A stretch of 64,000 nt of DNA from Desulfosporosinus meridiei DSM 13257. GTDB lineage: Bacteria > Bacillota > Desulfitobacteriia > Desulfitobacteriales > Desulfitobacteriaceae. The position numbers and the translations under genes were made by a program. This document shows positions 1 through 8,543 of the stretch, in pieces. Position 1 is the first letter of the stretch; each line of letters starts with the position of its first letter. The DNA is taken from NCBI RefSeq assembly GCF_000231385.2, contig NC_018515.1, positions 638,501 through 702,500 on the forward strand. Reading direction: 5' to 3'. Below the pieces are notes generated by a model, which had not been told where the DNA came from, made no database searches, and was given only the letters and a program-made list of their open reading frames with translations.

Positions 1-315
1 GCGGCTTATCCTACTCGTGTCGCTACTGTTCCGGTGGGTTATGCCGATGGGCTGCGTAGAGCCCTGTCTAATCAAGGTGAAATGCTGATTCGGGGAAGAC
101 GGTCGACGATAATAGGGCGGATCTGTATGGATCAAACTATGTTAGATGTGACAAAAATCTCAAATGTTCAGGTGGGAGATGTGGTGACTATTCTCGGTAA
201 AGATGGTAATGAACATTTAACAGCGACAGAAATGGCAGATTGGATGAGTACTATTAGCTATGAAGTGGTTTGTGGAGTTTCCAAAAGAGTTCCGCGCCTT
301 TATAAAGAGGCCTAG
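1..315 (+). CDS. alr: alanine racemase, 3' part (partial)
   Basis: C-terminal part of a PLP-dependent alanine racemase, which interconverts L- and D-alanine for peptidoglycan. The frame is open from base 1, so the start lies outside the window. The visible 104 residues carry the VGYADG motif, whose Tyr is the catalytic base of the Alr family, and the GRICMDQ motif of the C-terminal beta domain that closes the active site at the dimer interface. The tail (SYEVVCGVSKRVPR) is typical of the family end. In Bacillus alr lies directly upstream of ndoAI-ndoA; here the same toxin-antitoxin pair follows 3.3 kb later, after murT-gatD. Confidence 0.95.
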   Translation, partial: AAYPTRVATVPVGYADGLRRALSNQGEMLIRGRRSTIIGRICMDQTMLDVTKISNVQVGDVVTILGKDGNEHLTATEMADWMSTISYEVVCGVSKRVPRLYKEA

Positions 316-461
316 GGATGGTGTATTCTCCAATCTTCTGTAATTTAAAGCGGTTTGTTGACTACTCTTTACAGTTATGAACCTTGTTTCTGCAAAAGAA
401 TATGCTGCTTAAAGAATAAAACCCTTTGCCGTCTCATAAATTGTGGCAAGGGGGGAGTGCT

Positions 462-719
462 ATGGCCATATTAGATTTAACGACGGGATTGAGTTATGCC
501 TTTTTTGTAATTTGCCTGGTGCTCGGTTGGGGCGCTGCCGGGGCCTTGGATTATGAGGGCATATTGCGTCGTTCTACATCCCGTTGGGGTAGTCTTCTCC
601 TTAGAATAGGTGTAGCTTTAGTCTTAGCAGAAGGGTTCCGTCTTTTCTTAAGCTTTGCGGTAGGGCCCATTCTTGACTTAGTTGTCAATAAAAGTATCAA
701 CGGATTTAAAGCTTTTTAA
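462..719 (+). CDS. small two-helix membrane protein, unknown
   Basis: 85-residue protein that I do not recognise. The ATG at 462 is preceded by a strong GGGGGAG ribosome-binding site, and this start was preferred to an upstream in-frame one at 426. Two hydrophobic stretches (about residues 5-30 and 45-72) flank a short basic loop (ILRRSTSRW), which suggests a two-pass inner-membrane protein with the loop in the cytoplasm. It has the size and layout of DUF1146-type proteins, but the match is not clear enough to name it. It stands alone between alr and murT, followed by a hairpin terminator. Confidence 0.6.
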   Translation: MAILDLTTGLSYAFFVICLVLGWGAAGALDYEGILRRSTSRWGSLLLRIGVALVLAEGFRLFLSFAVGPILDLVVNKSINGFKAF

Positions 720-839
720 GATAAGATCTTTTATAGTAGTACTCCTAAGACCGATATTTTTTCTTTCTAATGGATTATGTTCACCGCTTGATACAACAAT
801 GGTAGTTTGATGTTATACGATAGTGCCAAGAATTCAAGG

Positions 840-876
840 CCCCCTTCAGCTTTCCTGGAGGGGGTTGTCAAATTTT
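840..876 (+). terminator. Rho-independent terminator
   Basis: Ten-base-pair stem (CCCCCTTCAG / CTGGAGGGGG, one G-T wobble) with a 5-nt loop, then TTGTCAAATTTT. It probably ends the 462-719 transcript. The rest of the 485-bp gap up to 1204 is AT-rich and shows no further gene. Confidence 0.65.
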
Positions 877-1147
877 ACTGGAAAGCTTCAATTAGGACGG
901 TAAGAAGAAAACCATAGAGTAATATGTTTCGTCTGGGTTAACACTTATGAGATACTACTATTTTTCATTTTGTAAACGGATTAAATAAATTTTGAGGATA
1001 TCTGTTAATTAAGAACCAATAACTACGAGATTGACAGTATAAAAATCTTAGTTACTCGTGGTAAGATAAGTGTATGAAAAATAATAAAGTCCCGAGAATC
1101 TAACTCTTTAGAAGAGGTATAAAGATAGGTTTGTTTTGAGCCGATTT

Positions 1148-1176
1148 TGGTTGATAATACATATGAGTGCTAAAAT
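1148..1176 (+). promoter_or_regulatory. putative sigma-A promoter of murT-gatD
   Basis: TTGGTT (1148-1153), 17-bp spacer, TAAAAT (1171-1176), 29 bp before the murT start. Moderate match to the vegetative consensus. Confidence 0.4.
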
Positions 1177-1204
1177 AGATTAGATAAGTTTTGAAGGAGT
1201 AGAC

Positions 1205-2608
1205 ATGAAGCGAACATGGCGTTTTTGGCTGGCCCTATGGGCAGGTAAAATAATTACAACGGGTTTGTTAGCAACGGGGAAAAAGGGGACAACCCTCCCT
1301 GGAAAGATTTCAAATTGGTTTGATCCCCAGATCATGAAACATTTAAGTGAGTCTTATACAGATGGGATTATAATGGTTACCGGAACCAATGGAAAGACAA
1401 CAACTGCCAATCTTTTGGCAAGTATTTTGCGAGAGGCCGGAAAAGACTTCGCCTTTAATCAAGCAGGAGCCAACCTAGTTACCGGTATTACAGGGGCATT
1501 AATCCAAAATACGAGTTGGAGAGGCTCATCGAGAGCCAGGATGGCATTATTGGAAGTTGATGAAGCAACTGTGCCAAAGTTTTGTAAGCAGGTGACTCCT
1601 AATTTAGCGATTGTAACAAACTTTTTTCGCGATCAACTTGATCGCTATGGAGAATTAGATACAACAGTTCGCATGGTTAAAGAATCGTTGCCAAAGGAAA
1701 CCATTCTGATCTTAAATGCAGACGATCCCTTAGTCGCTCAGTTTGGCACGAATCTTACTAAAGCTATCTATTATGGGGTGGAACGTACTCCGGATAGTCG
1801 TGAAGAGAGTCAAGAGACCCGGGAAGCCAGATTTTGCCCTAGATGTGGAACAGCCTTGGAATATTCCCTGTTTCACTATGGGCAATTAGGGGTTTTTAAA
1901 TGTTCGGGCTGCGGGTTTCAGCGTCCAGAGCCGAAGATACTTGCCCAAGATATTCATCAAAATGAAGGAGCTTTGCTATTTCAGGTTGCTGAAGTTACTT
2001 ATCGAATCGCCTTGCAAGGATACTATAATCTATACAATGCCCTAGCGGCTTTTACAGCAGCTCGTGAGTTAGGCTTCGAAGATGAAACAATTGCCAGAGG
2101 ATTGCGAGTCTTCATCCCTCAAGCGGGACGTATGGAACGGTTTTATTTGTCTGAAGGGGAAGTCACCTTAACTCTCGTTAAAAATCCGACCGGTTTTGAT
2201 CAAGTCATTCAGACAATGATCGGGGTTAATAAACCTCTGGGGATATTGATTGGAATTAATGACCTGGCAGCAGATGGCAGAGATATTTCCTGGCTTTGGG
2301 ATGTAAACTTTGAACGATTAGGTGAGCAGGACAGAAGAATAAAGAATGTTGTTTGTACAGGTCTGCGAGCAGAAGACATTGCCTTACGGCTTAAATATGC
2401 CGGTGTATCTGTTGAGAAGCTCATTTTGGAACACAGTTTAGAGGGAGCCTTGGATCACCTGAAAAAAACTCGGGCCGAGGACGAGGCTTGGTTTGTCTTA
2501 CCGACCTATACACTACTCTTTCCCTTCCGAGGCATCTTAGAAAATCTCCAAAATAGCGCCGGATTAACTAACTCGGAAGCTAAGGGTGGAAAGGAGGCCA
2601 GAGCATGA
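1205..2608 (+). CDS. murT: lipid II isoglutaminyl synthase, MurT subunit
   Basis: Mur-ligase-type subunit of the MurT/GatD amidotransferase, which amidates the alpha-carboxyl of D-glutamate in lipid II at the inner face of the membrane. The ATP-binding loop GTNGKTTT sits at residues 60-67. A four-cysteine ribbon characteristic of MurT is inserted at C211/C214 and C233/C236. The C-terminal DUF1727 part contains NDLAADGRDISWLWD, which holds the conserved catalytic Asp region. The 467-residue length is normal. A good SD (GAAGGAG) precedes ATG 1205. The stop overlaps the gatD start by 4 bp (ATGA), implying translational coupling with the partner subunit. Confidence 0.95.
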   Translation: MKRTWRFWLALWAGKIITTGLLATGKKGTTLPGKISNWFDPQIMKHLSESYTDGIIMVTGTNGKTTTANLLASILREAGKDFAFNQAGANLVTGITGALIQNTSWRGSSRARMALLEVDEATVPKFCKQVTPNLAIVTNFFRDQLDRYGELDTTVRMVKESLPKETILILNADDPLVAQFGTNLTKAIYYGVERTPDSREESQETREARFCPRCGTALEYSLFHYGQLGVFKCSGCGFQRPEPKILAQDIHQNEGALLFQVAEVTYRIALQGYYNLYNALAAFTAARELGFEDETIARGLRVFIPQAGRMERFYLSEGEVTLTLVKNPTGFDQVIQTMIGVNKPLGILIGINDLAADGRDISWLWDVNFERLGEQDRRIKNVVCTGLRAEDIALRLKYAGVSVEKLILEHSLEGALDHLKKTRAEDEAWFVLPTYTLLFPFRGILENLQNSAGLTNSEAKGGKEARA

Positions 2609-3357
2609 ACTTGAAAATTTGCCATCTTTATCCGGATTTGCTGGATCTTTACGGTGATCGGGGGAACATTTTGACTCTGGCTGCCCGCTGCCGTTGGCGG
2701 GGAATTGAGCCGGATATTCAACAAGCCTCCTTAGGCGAAGACTTAGATTTCATGAGTATGGATATTCTATTCATTGGCGGCGGTTCCGACCGGGAACAAG
2801 GTTTATTGGTTCAGGATCTGATGCGGCGGGAAGATGAACTCAGAAAAGCAATCGAGAATGGTCTGGTAGTGCTTGCCATTTGTGGCGGTTATCAAATGCT
2901 GGGAAAATACTATCAAATGGCTAACGGAGAAAGAATTGATGGGCTGGGAATTCTTGATGTTTGGACAATTGCCGGCACAAAGCGTTTGATTGGGAATGTG
3001 GTTGTAGAACTTAATCAAACAATTTTGGAGGGAGATTCACAAAGGCTCAAAACATTAGTGGGGTTTGAGAATCACTCAGGCAAAACTCATTTAGGTGAAG
3101 GAGTCAGCCCTTTAGGGAAAGTCGTATTTGGGAATGGAAACAATGGAGAGGACAGTGAGGAAGGGGTTCGGTACTTGAATGTCTTTGGTACTTATCTGCA
3201 TGGGCCGCTTCTGCCCAAGAACCCTCATCTGGCTGATTTATTGTTGGAATTAGCTCTTAAAAGACGAGGAATAGATACTCTTTTGCTGAATCTGGATGAT
3301 CGCTTGGAAGAACTGGCCCATAAGGTTATGGTCAAAAGATTGTTGAAGCAAGCCTAG
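2605..3357 (+). CDS. gatD: lipid II isoglutaminyl synthase, glutaminase subunit GatD
   Basis: Class I glutamine amidotransferase (CobB/CobQ-like, 250 residues) that supplies ammonia to MurT. The nucleophile is C93 in AICGGYQMLG, preceded by the oxyanion-strand IGGGSDREQ (residues 58-66). The catalytic His lies in TYLHGPLLPKNP near the C-terminus. It starts inside the murT stop codon (ATGA overlap), the usual arrangement for this obligate complex. No own promoter is visible, so the pair is one transcript. Confidence 0.95.
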   Translation: MNLKICHLYPDLLDLYGDRGNILTLAARCRWRGIEPDIQQASLGEDLDFMSMDILFIGGGSDREQGLLVQDLMRREDELRKAIENGLVVLAICGGYQMLGKYYQMANGERIDGLGILDVWTIAGTKRLIGNVVVELNQTILEGDSQRLKTLVGFENHSGKTHLGEGVSPLGKVVFGNGNNGEDSEEGVRYLNVFGTYLHGPLLPKNPHLADLLLELALKRRGIDTLLLNLDDRLEELAHKVMVKRLLKQA

Positions 3358-3389
3358 TTTCAAAGCTCTGTTTGTTTATGAACAAAAAT

Positions 3390-3413
3390 CAGTATATCAT
3401 GAGTGATATACTG
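3390..3413. repeat. 10-bp perfect inverted repeat
   Basis: CAGTATATCA and TGATATACTG separated by TGAG, 33 bp after gatD. The following bases are ATATACTATCATTATTA rather than a T-run, so it is at best a weak terminator; it could be a protein-binding dyad. Confidence 0.5.
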
Positions 3414-3538
3414 ATATACTATCATTATTAAACAATTCCGCTATTTAGTTCTTTTAAGATGCTGGTCTCTTACCATAATTTACATGGCGAAAAGACCTTG
3501 TTTTACCAGGGTTTTGGTTTATTTGCCATTCGAATTCG

Positions 3539-3568
3539 TTGACACATTTTTAGGTTACTGTCTATAAT
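3539..3568 (+). promoter_or_regulatory. strong sigma-A promoter of ndoAI-ndoA
   Basis: Perfect TTGACA (3539-3544) and perfect TATAAT (3563-3568) with an 18-bp spacer, 38 bp before the antitoxin start. Confidence 0.85.
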
Positions 3569-3606
3569 AGAGTATAGCTTTAGCTAAATGACTTGGGGGT
3601 GCTAAT

Positions 3607-3885
3607 GTGGCAGAAAGTAAGCGAATTATGATAAGTTTGCCGGAAAGTTTGCTTGCGGAGGTTGATGGGATCGTCACAGTTGAAAAGCGTAATCGCAGCG
3701 AATTTATTCGAGAAGCATTGAATAGCATCCTTCACGAGCGCCGGAAAAAGGGTATCCATGAGCAAATGCGTAAGGGCTACCAAGAGATGGCGCAACTGAA
3801 TTTATCCATAGCTAGGGAATTGTTTTCCACAGAGCAAGAGGTTTTAGAGTATTATGAAGAAACGATGGTGGCATATCAGAGATGA
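3607..3885 (+). CDS. ndoAI: antitoxin EndoAI (CopG/ribbon-helix-helix)
   Basis: 92-residue antitoxin that binds and neutralises the EndoA RNase and normally autorepresses the operon as a DNA-binding dimer. The N-terminal 45 residues ([19 protein letters not shown]...RSEFIREAL) form a typical ribbon-helix-helix; the acidic C-terminal part should wrap the toxin. It starts with GTG at 3607 behind a GGGGG ribosome-binding site and ends overlapping the toxin start. The family and order match Bacillus ndoAI-ndoA, where alr is the upstream neighbour. Confidence 0.92.
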   Translation: MAESKRIMISLPESLLAEVDGIVTVEKRNRSEFIREALNSILHERRKKGIHEQMRKGYQEMAQLNLSIARELFSTEQEVLEYYEETMVAYQR

Positions 3886-4232
3886 TGATAAAACGCGGGG
3901 AAATCTATTACGCTGAGCTTAACCCCGTTGTTGGCTCAGAACAGGGAGGAACTCGTCCCGTCCTCGTGATCCAAAACGACATAGGAAATCAATTTAGCCC
4001 TACAACAATTATTGCAGCGATCACTTCCCAAATTGCCAAGGCCAAATTACCTACTCATGTGGAAGTAAGAGCTAAACGAAGTGGATTAGAGCGGGATTCA
4101 GTCATTCTTACAGAACAAATTCGAACCATTGATAAAAGTCGACTAAAGGAAAAAGTGGCTGTGTTGGATGAAGAGGTTATGTTAAGGGTAGATCAGGCCA
4201 TTGAAATTAGTCTGGGGCTAGCGGATATTTGA
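3882..4232 (+). CDS. ndoA: mRNA interferase EndoA (MazF family toxin)
   Basis: MazF-type endoribonuclease of 116 residues, very close over its whole length to the Bacillus EndoA family: [29 protein letters not shown], the conserved TSQ and KAKLPTHVE stretches, and [16 protein letters not shown]. The family cleaves single-stranded mRNA at short motifs (UACAU in Bacillus). The start overlaps the antitoxin stop (ATGATG; 3885 is an alternative start), which couples their translation. A terminator follows at 4250. I see no defect in the toxin. Confidence 0.95.
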   Translation: MMIKRGEIYYAELNPVVGSEQGGTRPVLVIQNDIGNQFSPTTIIAAITSQIAKAKLPTHVEVRAKRSGLERDSVILTEQIRTIDKSRLKEKVAVLDEEVMLRVDQAIEISLGLADI

Positions 4233-4249
4233 TATAATTTACGAAGAGG

Positions 4250-4290
4250 CAGCGTATCGGGAGATGAAAAATACCGACGCTGTTTTGTTT
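4250..4290 (+). terminator. terminator of ndoAI-ndoA
   Basis: CAGCG-TAT-CGG pairs with CCG-A-CGCTG around an AT-rich loop, followed by TTTTGTTTG. Confidence 0.7.
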
Positions 4291-4344
4291 GTTGTCTTAT
4301 TACTTTTATGCTTTAAAAGTATGTACCTGTAAATTACTTGCAAC

Positions 4345-4493
4345 AAAAAAGAGACAACTATTGTTGTCCCTTCTCTGTACGGGCTCACCTGCACAACATG
4401 CCAGCAAAGATAGGTATCTTTGTAACGTGAAGTTCCATAGCAGATGGTATTCCGATTTAGTCGCGCTCATTAGCGCGAACTCAATGTCAGCTC
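4345..4493 (-). ncRNA. candidate structured small RNA
   Basis: Minus-strand transcription unit without a convincing reading frame. A promoter (TTGACA at 4528-4523, 17-bp spacer, TAAACT at 4505-4500) predicts a start near 4493. The roughly 149-nt RNA would hold three hairpins: TCGCGCT-AATG-AGCGCGA, a CCAT/ATGG hairpin and CAAAGAT-ACCT-ATCTTTG. It ends with GGGACAAC-AATA-GTTGTCTC followed by a T6 run (plus 4345-4370), a textbook intrinsic terminator in this direction. I do not recognise the RNA; it does not match 6S, SRP, tmRNA or a riboswitch I know. It is antisense to nothing annotated. Confidence 0.55.
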
Positions 4494-4499
4494 GCCTTA

Positions 4500-4528
4500 A
4501 GTTTAGAGCAAGGGTAACTTTTTGTCAA
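4500..4528 (-). promoter_or_regulatory. promoter of the candidate small RNA
   Basis: Perfect TTGACA, 17-bp spacer and TAAACT on the minus strand. Confidence 0.55.
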
Positions 4529-4664
4529 CCTAGCAATGTGTATACATTATTCTTTATTACATAAAAGAGGAATTTTTGTGTTTTTCGACGAATAATGAAT
4601 CTGGAATAATAAATTTTGGGTGCTAAATATGGTAAAAAATAGAATAATTGGAAGGAGAAACCGC

Positions 4665-5390
4665 TTGATTCAATTAGAAGGGGTAAACAAACATTTTGGT
4701 CATTTGCACGTCTTGAAAAATATCGATTTAACAGTTAAAACGGGAGAAAAATTGGTGGTCATTGGCCCCAGCGGATCAGGCAAGAGTACACTAATTCGAT
4801 GTATGAACCTTTTAGAGAAGCCGAGTTCTGGTAAGGTTACAGTGGATGGTGTTGAAATTACTGCTCACAAGGCATTAGTGGCTAAGGTTCGTCAATCAGT
4901 TGCGATGGTCTTTCAACAATTTAATCTCTATCCGCACAAAACGGTATTAGAAAATTTAACTCTTGCCCCAATACTTATCAAAAAAGTGTCCCCGGCTGAG
5001 GCCGCCGAGGCTGGTTTAGCCTATCTTGAACGCGTAGGGCTGAAAGAAAAGGCTAATGTCTATCCCTCTCAACTTTCTGGGGGACAGCAGCAACGTGTGG
5101 CGATTGCCAGAGCTTTGGCAATGCGTCCAAAAATCATGCTCTTTGATGAGCCAACATCAGCCTTAGATCCTGAGATGATTCAGGAAGTTCTCGACGTTAT
5201 GGTTGATTTAGCCCACGAGGGAATTACGATGGTCGTAGTTACCCATGAAATGGGTTTTGCTAAAACCGTCGCAGATCGCGTTATTTTCATGGATGACGGA
5301 CAGATTGTAGAAGAAAATACTCCTAAATGCTTTTTTGAAAACCCTACCCACGAACGAACTAAATCGTTCCTAAGCCGAATTTTGCGCTAG
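4665..5390 (+). CDS. polar amino-acid ABC transporter, ATPase
   Basis: GlnQ-type ATPase energising the importer encoded by the next three genes. It has Walker [11 protein letters not shown]-loop QQFNLYPH, signature LSGGQQQR, Walker B IMLFDEP and H-loop VVTHEMGF, in the correct order. I chose TTG 4665 because AAGGAG lies 7 nt upstream and the resulting 241 residues match the family length; an upstream in-frame start at 4620 would add 15 residues with no ribosome-binding site. It is separated from the binding protein by 88 bp. The cognate substrate is probably glutamate/aspartate or glutamine, judged only from family resemblance. Confidence 0.9.
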   Translation: MIQLEGVNKHFGHLHVLKNIDLTVKTGEKLVVIGPSGSGKSTLIRCMNLLEKPSSGKVTVDGVEITAHKALVAKVRQSVAMVFQQFNLYPHKTVLENLTLAPILIKKVSPAEAAEAGLAYLERVGLKEKANVYPSQLSGGQQQRVAIARALAMRPKIMLFDEPTSALDPEMIQEVLDVMVDLAHEGITMVVVTHEMGFAKTVADRVIFMDDGQIVEENTPKCFFENPTHERTKSFLSRILR

Positions 5391-5478
5391 TTTGAAATTC
5401 GGTGCTATAGGTGTACTGAAGTTAGTGCCAAGATACAGGTATCTTGAGCCGAAGAAAGTTTAAAGAGGGGGATAAAAC

Positions 5479-6288
5479 ATGAAAAAATTCGGTATGGTTT
5501 TGACAAGTCTATTGTTAGTTGCCGGTCTGGTAACAGGATGTGGATCAACTCCAGCGGCTCCTGAGAAAAGCGGCGGCGGACTGCCGGCAGATGTTCAGGC
5601 TATTAAAGACAGGGGAGTTCTTAAAGTAGGGGTAAAAGTTGATGTTCCTAAATTTGGCTATAAGGATCCTAAGTCTGACGTAGTTGATGGTTATGAGATT
5701 GACTTAGCTAAAGCTATCTCTAAAAAAATATTGGGAACTGAGAAAATCGAAACCACTGCAGTAACAGCAAAGACACGTGGCCCATTAGTGGATAGCGGGG
5801 ACGTAGACTTGGTCATAGCAACTTTCACAGTTACCGAAGAGCGCAAAAAGAGCTATAACTTCTCTGATTCGTATTTTACAGATGGTGTAAAATTGATGGT
5901 TAAAAAGGATTCCGGTATTAAGGGTCTCAAAGATTTAAATGGCAAAAAGATTGGTGTTGCTCAAAGTGCAACCAGTAAGAAAGCCATTCAAGAGGCTGCA
6001 GATAAAATTGGATCGAAAATCACTTTCTTAGAGTTCAGCACCTATCCGGAAATTAAGACTGCCTTGGATTCCGGCCGGGTTGACTGTTTCTCCGTAGATG
6101 GTTCTATCCTATTTGGATATTTAGATGACTCAACGGTTATCTTGGACGATAGTTTCAGTCCTCAAGACTATGGCGTTGCTTCCAAGAAAGGAAATGACGG
6201 CTTAGCAAAAACCGTTAATGATACCATTGCCGAGCTGAAAGCATCCGGTGAACTCGATAAAATGATTCAAAAGTGGGGGCTTAAATAG
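5479..6288 (+). CDS. amino-acid ABC transporter, substrate-binding lipoprotein
   Basis: 269-residue SBP_bac_3 family protein. The N-terminus has a lipoprotein signal (LLVAGLVTGCGS, Cys21 as the lipidated residue) followed by a short linker. The mature part shows the family landmarks GVLKVGVKVDVPKFGY, GYEIDLAKAISKKI, FTVTEERKKSYNFSDSYF and LNGKKIGVAQSATSKKA. The overall pattern resembles PEB1-like aspartate/glutamate binding proteins. A strong SD (AGAGGGGG) precedes ATG 5479. It overlaps the first permease by one base (TAGTG). Confidence 0.9.
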   Translation: MKKFGMVLTSLLLVAGLVTGCGSTPAAPEKSGGGLPADVQAIKDRGVLKVGVKVDVPKFGYKDPKSDVVDGYEIDLAKAISKKILGTEKIETTAVTAKTRGPLVDSGDVDLVIATFTVTEERKKSYNFSDSYFTDGVKLMVKKDSGIKGLKDLNGKKIGVAQSATSKKAIQEAADKIGSKITFLEFSTYPEIKTALDSGRVDCFSVDGSILFGYLDDSTVILDDSFSPQDYGVASKKGNDGLAKTVNDTIAELKASGELDKMIQKWGLK

Positions 6289-6959
6289 TGGTTGGTCCTT
6301 TTGCTTGGTTTAAATGGGAAGCGCTTTTCCGTGATTGGACGGTACTTGCTGAGGGGTTTAAAACTACAATCATGGTAGCCATCCTTTCACTTGCATTAGC
6401 CTTGATCCTGGGGATAGTGTTTGGGGTGTTAGGCACTTCTCAGTGGACACTAGCAAAGCTAGTAAGTCGCGTCTATGTGGAATTTATTCAAAACACGCCT
6501 CTGGTTATTCAGGTTTTCTTTCTTTATCATGGGCTGCCGCATATGGGCGTTATGCTGCCTGTGTTTACCGTGGGGGTTCTAGGTGTCGGGGTTTATCATG
6601 GGGCCTATATCGCCGAAGTGGTCAGGGCCGGAATCAACTCGATTCACAAAGGACAGATGGAAGCAGCTTTATCGCAGGGATTTAGTTTTTGGGGAGCAAT
6701 GCGGCATGTTATCTTGCCGCAAGCTTCTCGAGTAGTTTTGCCACCCCTTACTAATCAAGCAGTTAACTTGATCAAAAACACATCGGTAATGGCTATGGTA
6801 GCCGGTGGAGATCTGATGTATCGTGCGGACTCCTGGTCAAGCGATAATCTATATTATGGGCCTGCCTATGTTGCAGTAGGGCTGCTCTATCTCCTGCTTT
6901 GTTTACCTTTAGCAACGCTGACACGCCGCTTCGAAGGTAAAACGGGGGTATCTGCATGA
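6288..6959 (+). CDS. amino-acid ABC transporter permease 1
   Basis: HisM/GlnP-type inner-membrane permease of 223 residues with about five transmembrane helices. The EAA-loop motif ([22 protein letters not shown]) contacts the ATPase. It starts with GTG sharing a base with the upstream stop codon and ends overlapping the next permease by 4 bp (ATGA), so translation of the three membrane and binding subunits is coupled. The family works as heterodimers, which fits the second permease next door. Confidence 0.9.
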   Translation: MVGPFAWFKWEALFRDWTVLAEGFKTTIMVAILSLALALILGIVFGVLGTSQWTLAKLVSRVYVEFIQNTPLVIQVFFLYHGLPHMGVMLPVFTVGVLGVGVYHGAYIAEVVRAGINSIHKGQMEAALSQGFSFWGAMRHVILPQASRVVLPPLTNQAVNLIKNTSVMAMVAGGDLMYRADSWSSDNLYYGPAYVAVGLLYLLLCLPLATLTRRFEGKTGVSA

Positions 6960-7606
6960 TTCAAGAAGTATTTAAACCTGAACTAATTCGCTTTCTTGGT
7001 CAAGGACTTATGACGACCTTGTATATTGCTGTCATGGCAATACTGATCAGTTTTGTCTTTGGAACCCTGCTGGGAATAGCTCGTTACTCTAAACAGCCTA
7101 TTCTGGGCAGAATTGCTGCCTTGTATATTGAATGTGTTCGAAACATTCCCATGTTGCTTTTTATTTTGGTTTTTCGCTTTATGACTACGATGAAGCCGAT
7201 TAATTCGGGAATTGTGGCAATTGCAGTCTTCACATCAGCGATCATTGCTGAGATAGTTCGAGGGGGGTTAACCTCCATTGACAAAGGGCAGTGGGAAGCT
7301 GCCAAGTCCCAGGGCTTTTCTTATCGCCAAACCTTGATGCATATTATCCTACCGCAAGCCATGCACAAGATGATACCGCCTTTAGTATCTCAGTTTATAA
7401 CAGTTATTAAGGATACATCTTTCGTATGGGTTGTAGGGGTTGAAGATCTTACTGGCAAGGGCATGATTATTTTGGGCCAATACGGAACAACCGGTCAAGT
7501 CTTTACAGTATTTGGAATGATTGCTTCAACGTACTTCGTTTTGAATTATTCACTTTCAATTTTAGCTCGTCGGCAACAATTAAAAATGATTCATCAAAGC
7601 TATTAA
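6956..7606 (+). CDS. amino-acid ABC transporter permease 2
   Basis: 216-residue partner permease with the same fold; its EAA loop is [22 protein letters not shown]. The start overlaps the stop of permease 1 (ATGA). It is the last gene of the importer operon, and a terminator follows 13 bp later. No regulatory site specific to this operon was recognised upstream. Confidence 0.9.
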   Translation: MIQEVFKPELIRFLGQGLMTTLYIAVMAILISFVFGTLLGIARYSKQPILGRIAALYIECVRNIPMLLFILVFRFMTTMKPINSGIVAIAVFTSAIIAEIVRGGLTSIDKGQWEAAKSQGFSYRQTLMHIILPQAMHKMIPPLVSQFITVIKDTSFVWVVGVEDLTGKGMIILGQYGTTGQVFTVFGMIASTYFVLNYSLSILARRQQLKMIHQSY

Positions 7607-7619
7607 TTTGTAACTAGTC

Positions 7620-7648
7620 GCGACCCTATTAATGGGGTCGCCTTTTTA
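7620..7648 (+). terminator. terminator of the amino-acid ABC operon
   Basis: GCGACCC / GGGTCGC stem with an AT-rich loop followed by CTTTTTATT. Confidence 0.85.
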
Positions 7649-7840
7649 TTACCAGTAAGAGAGTACTTATTGCTAGTATTTTTTTATACTCCAAAGGGTT
7701 CTTATATTTTGGCAAATCTCCGTGTTGCAAATATGATTACATAATTAAATTGGATCCACAAATAATAGGTTAAGGCCATAATTAGAACGGGTATTAAAAA
7801 GGTTTAAGGGCATGCGTTTATAAATAAGGAGCGTAAATAA

Positions 7841-8425
7841 ATGGATATGATGATAAAAGACCTCATTGAAGAAAAGAAACCAGCTATCTTGCAGCAGTGG
7901 TTTGATGCAATCATGGCGACATATCCCACAGATACCTCGGGCTTTTTGAAGGATCAGAAAGATAGGTTTAGAAATCCGGTTGGTCATACGTTTACTGAGG
8001 GAATGGACAAAATTCTGGAAGCATTAATTGCCGGAGAGGGACTTGAGGAGGAGCTGCCCTTCATTGATGATATAATAAGAGTTAGGGCTATCCAAGATCT
8101 CACCCCGGCCAAAGCCTTGAGCTTTGTTTTTTCTCTTAAAGGAGTGGTTCGTAAAGAACTAGAACAGGATATAAAAAAGCATCAAATATATGGTGAGCTC
8201 ATGAAGTTTGAATCAGAAATTGACAGGCTTGCTCTTAATGCTTTCAATATCTATGTAAGATGCAGGGAACAGCTGTACGAACTTAGGACAGATGAACTAA
8301 AAAGAATGACATTTACTTTGCTTAAGAAGGCAAATTTAATGTCTGAGCTCCCAGTGGAAGAATTCGGACATAGAGATAGTCCCTCTATCAACCCTAATAA
8401 TGGTTCCGACAAGACAAAAGAGTAA
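7841..8425 (+). CDS. RsbRD N-terminal-domain protein
   Basis: 194-residue soluble, helical protein resembling the RsbRD_N domain: an N-terminal KDLIEEKKPAILQQWFDAIMATYP segment, then TFTEGMDKILEALIAGE and DDIIRVRAIQDLTPAKALSFVFSLKGVVRKEL. The domain was named for RsbT co-antagonists, but stand-alone copies occur in sulfate-reducing bacteria near respiratory genes, where they may sense a ligand through a globin-like helical fold. The role here is unknown. AAGGAG at 7828 supports ATG 7841. It is immediately upstream of the Crp/Fnr gene, with a small hairpin terminator between them, so they may be separately transcribed. The 234-bp gap before it shows no other gene. Confidence 0.7.
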   Translation: MDMMIKDLIEEKKPAILQQWFDAIMATYPTDTSGFLKDQKDRFRNPVGHTFTEGMDKILEALIAGEGLEEELPFIDDIIRVRAIQDLTPAKALSFVFSLKGVVRKELEQDIKKHQIYGELMKFESEIDRLALNAFNIYVRCREQLYELRTDELKRMTFTLLKKANLMSELPVEEFGHRDSPSINPNNGSDKTKE

Positions 8426-8491
8426 TAACCACAAATGATAGAACTTTATTAGCTGGCGGTTAAAAATGATATAATGGGTAAGAGATTTAAA

Positions 8492-8513
8492 GTCGGTAAT
8501 ATACCGGCTTTTT
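8492..8513 (+). terminator. short intrinsic terminator
   Basis: GTCGGT-AATAT-ACCGGC stem followed by TTTTT, between the RsbRD-N gene and the Crp/Fnr gene. A TATAAT box lies at 8470-8475, so the hairpin could also act as an attenuator in a short Crp leader. Confidence 0.6.
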
Positions 8514-8543
8514 CAATATTAATTGTCTTGTAAGAGGGGGAAG

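Noticed and set aside
3390..3413. Palindrome after gatD as a terminator
   Set aside because: It lacks a T-run after the stem; kept only as an inverted repeat.
4289..4564. A plus-strand reading frame of about 91 codons after ndoA
   Set aside because: No ribosome-binding site, no protein-like pattern, and it coincides with the minus-strand promoter, hairpins and terminator of the candidate small RNA.
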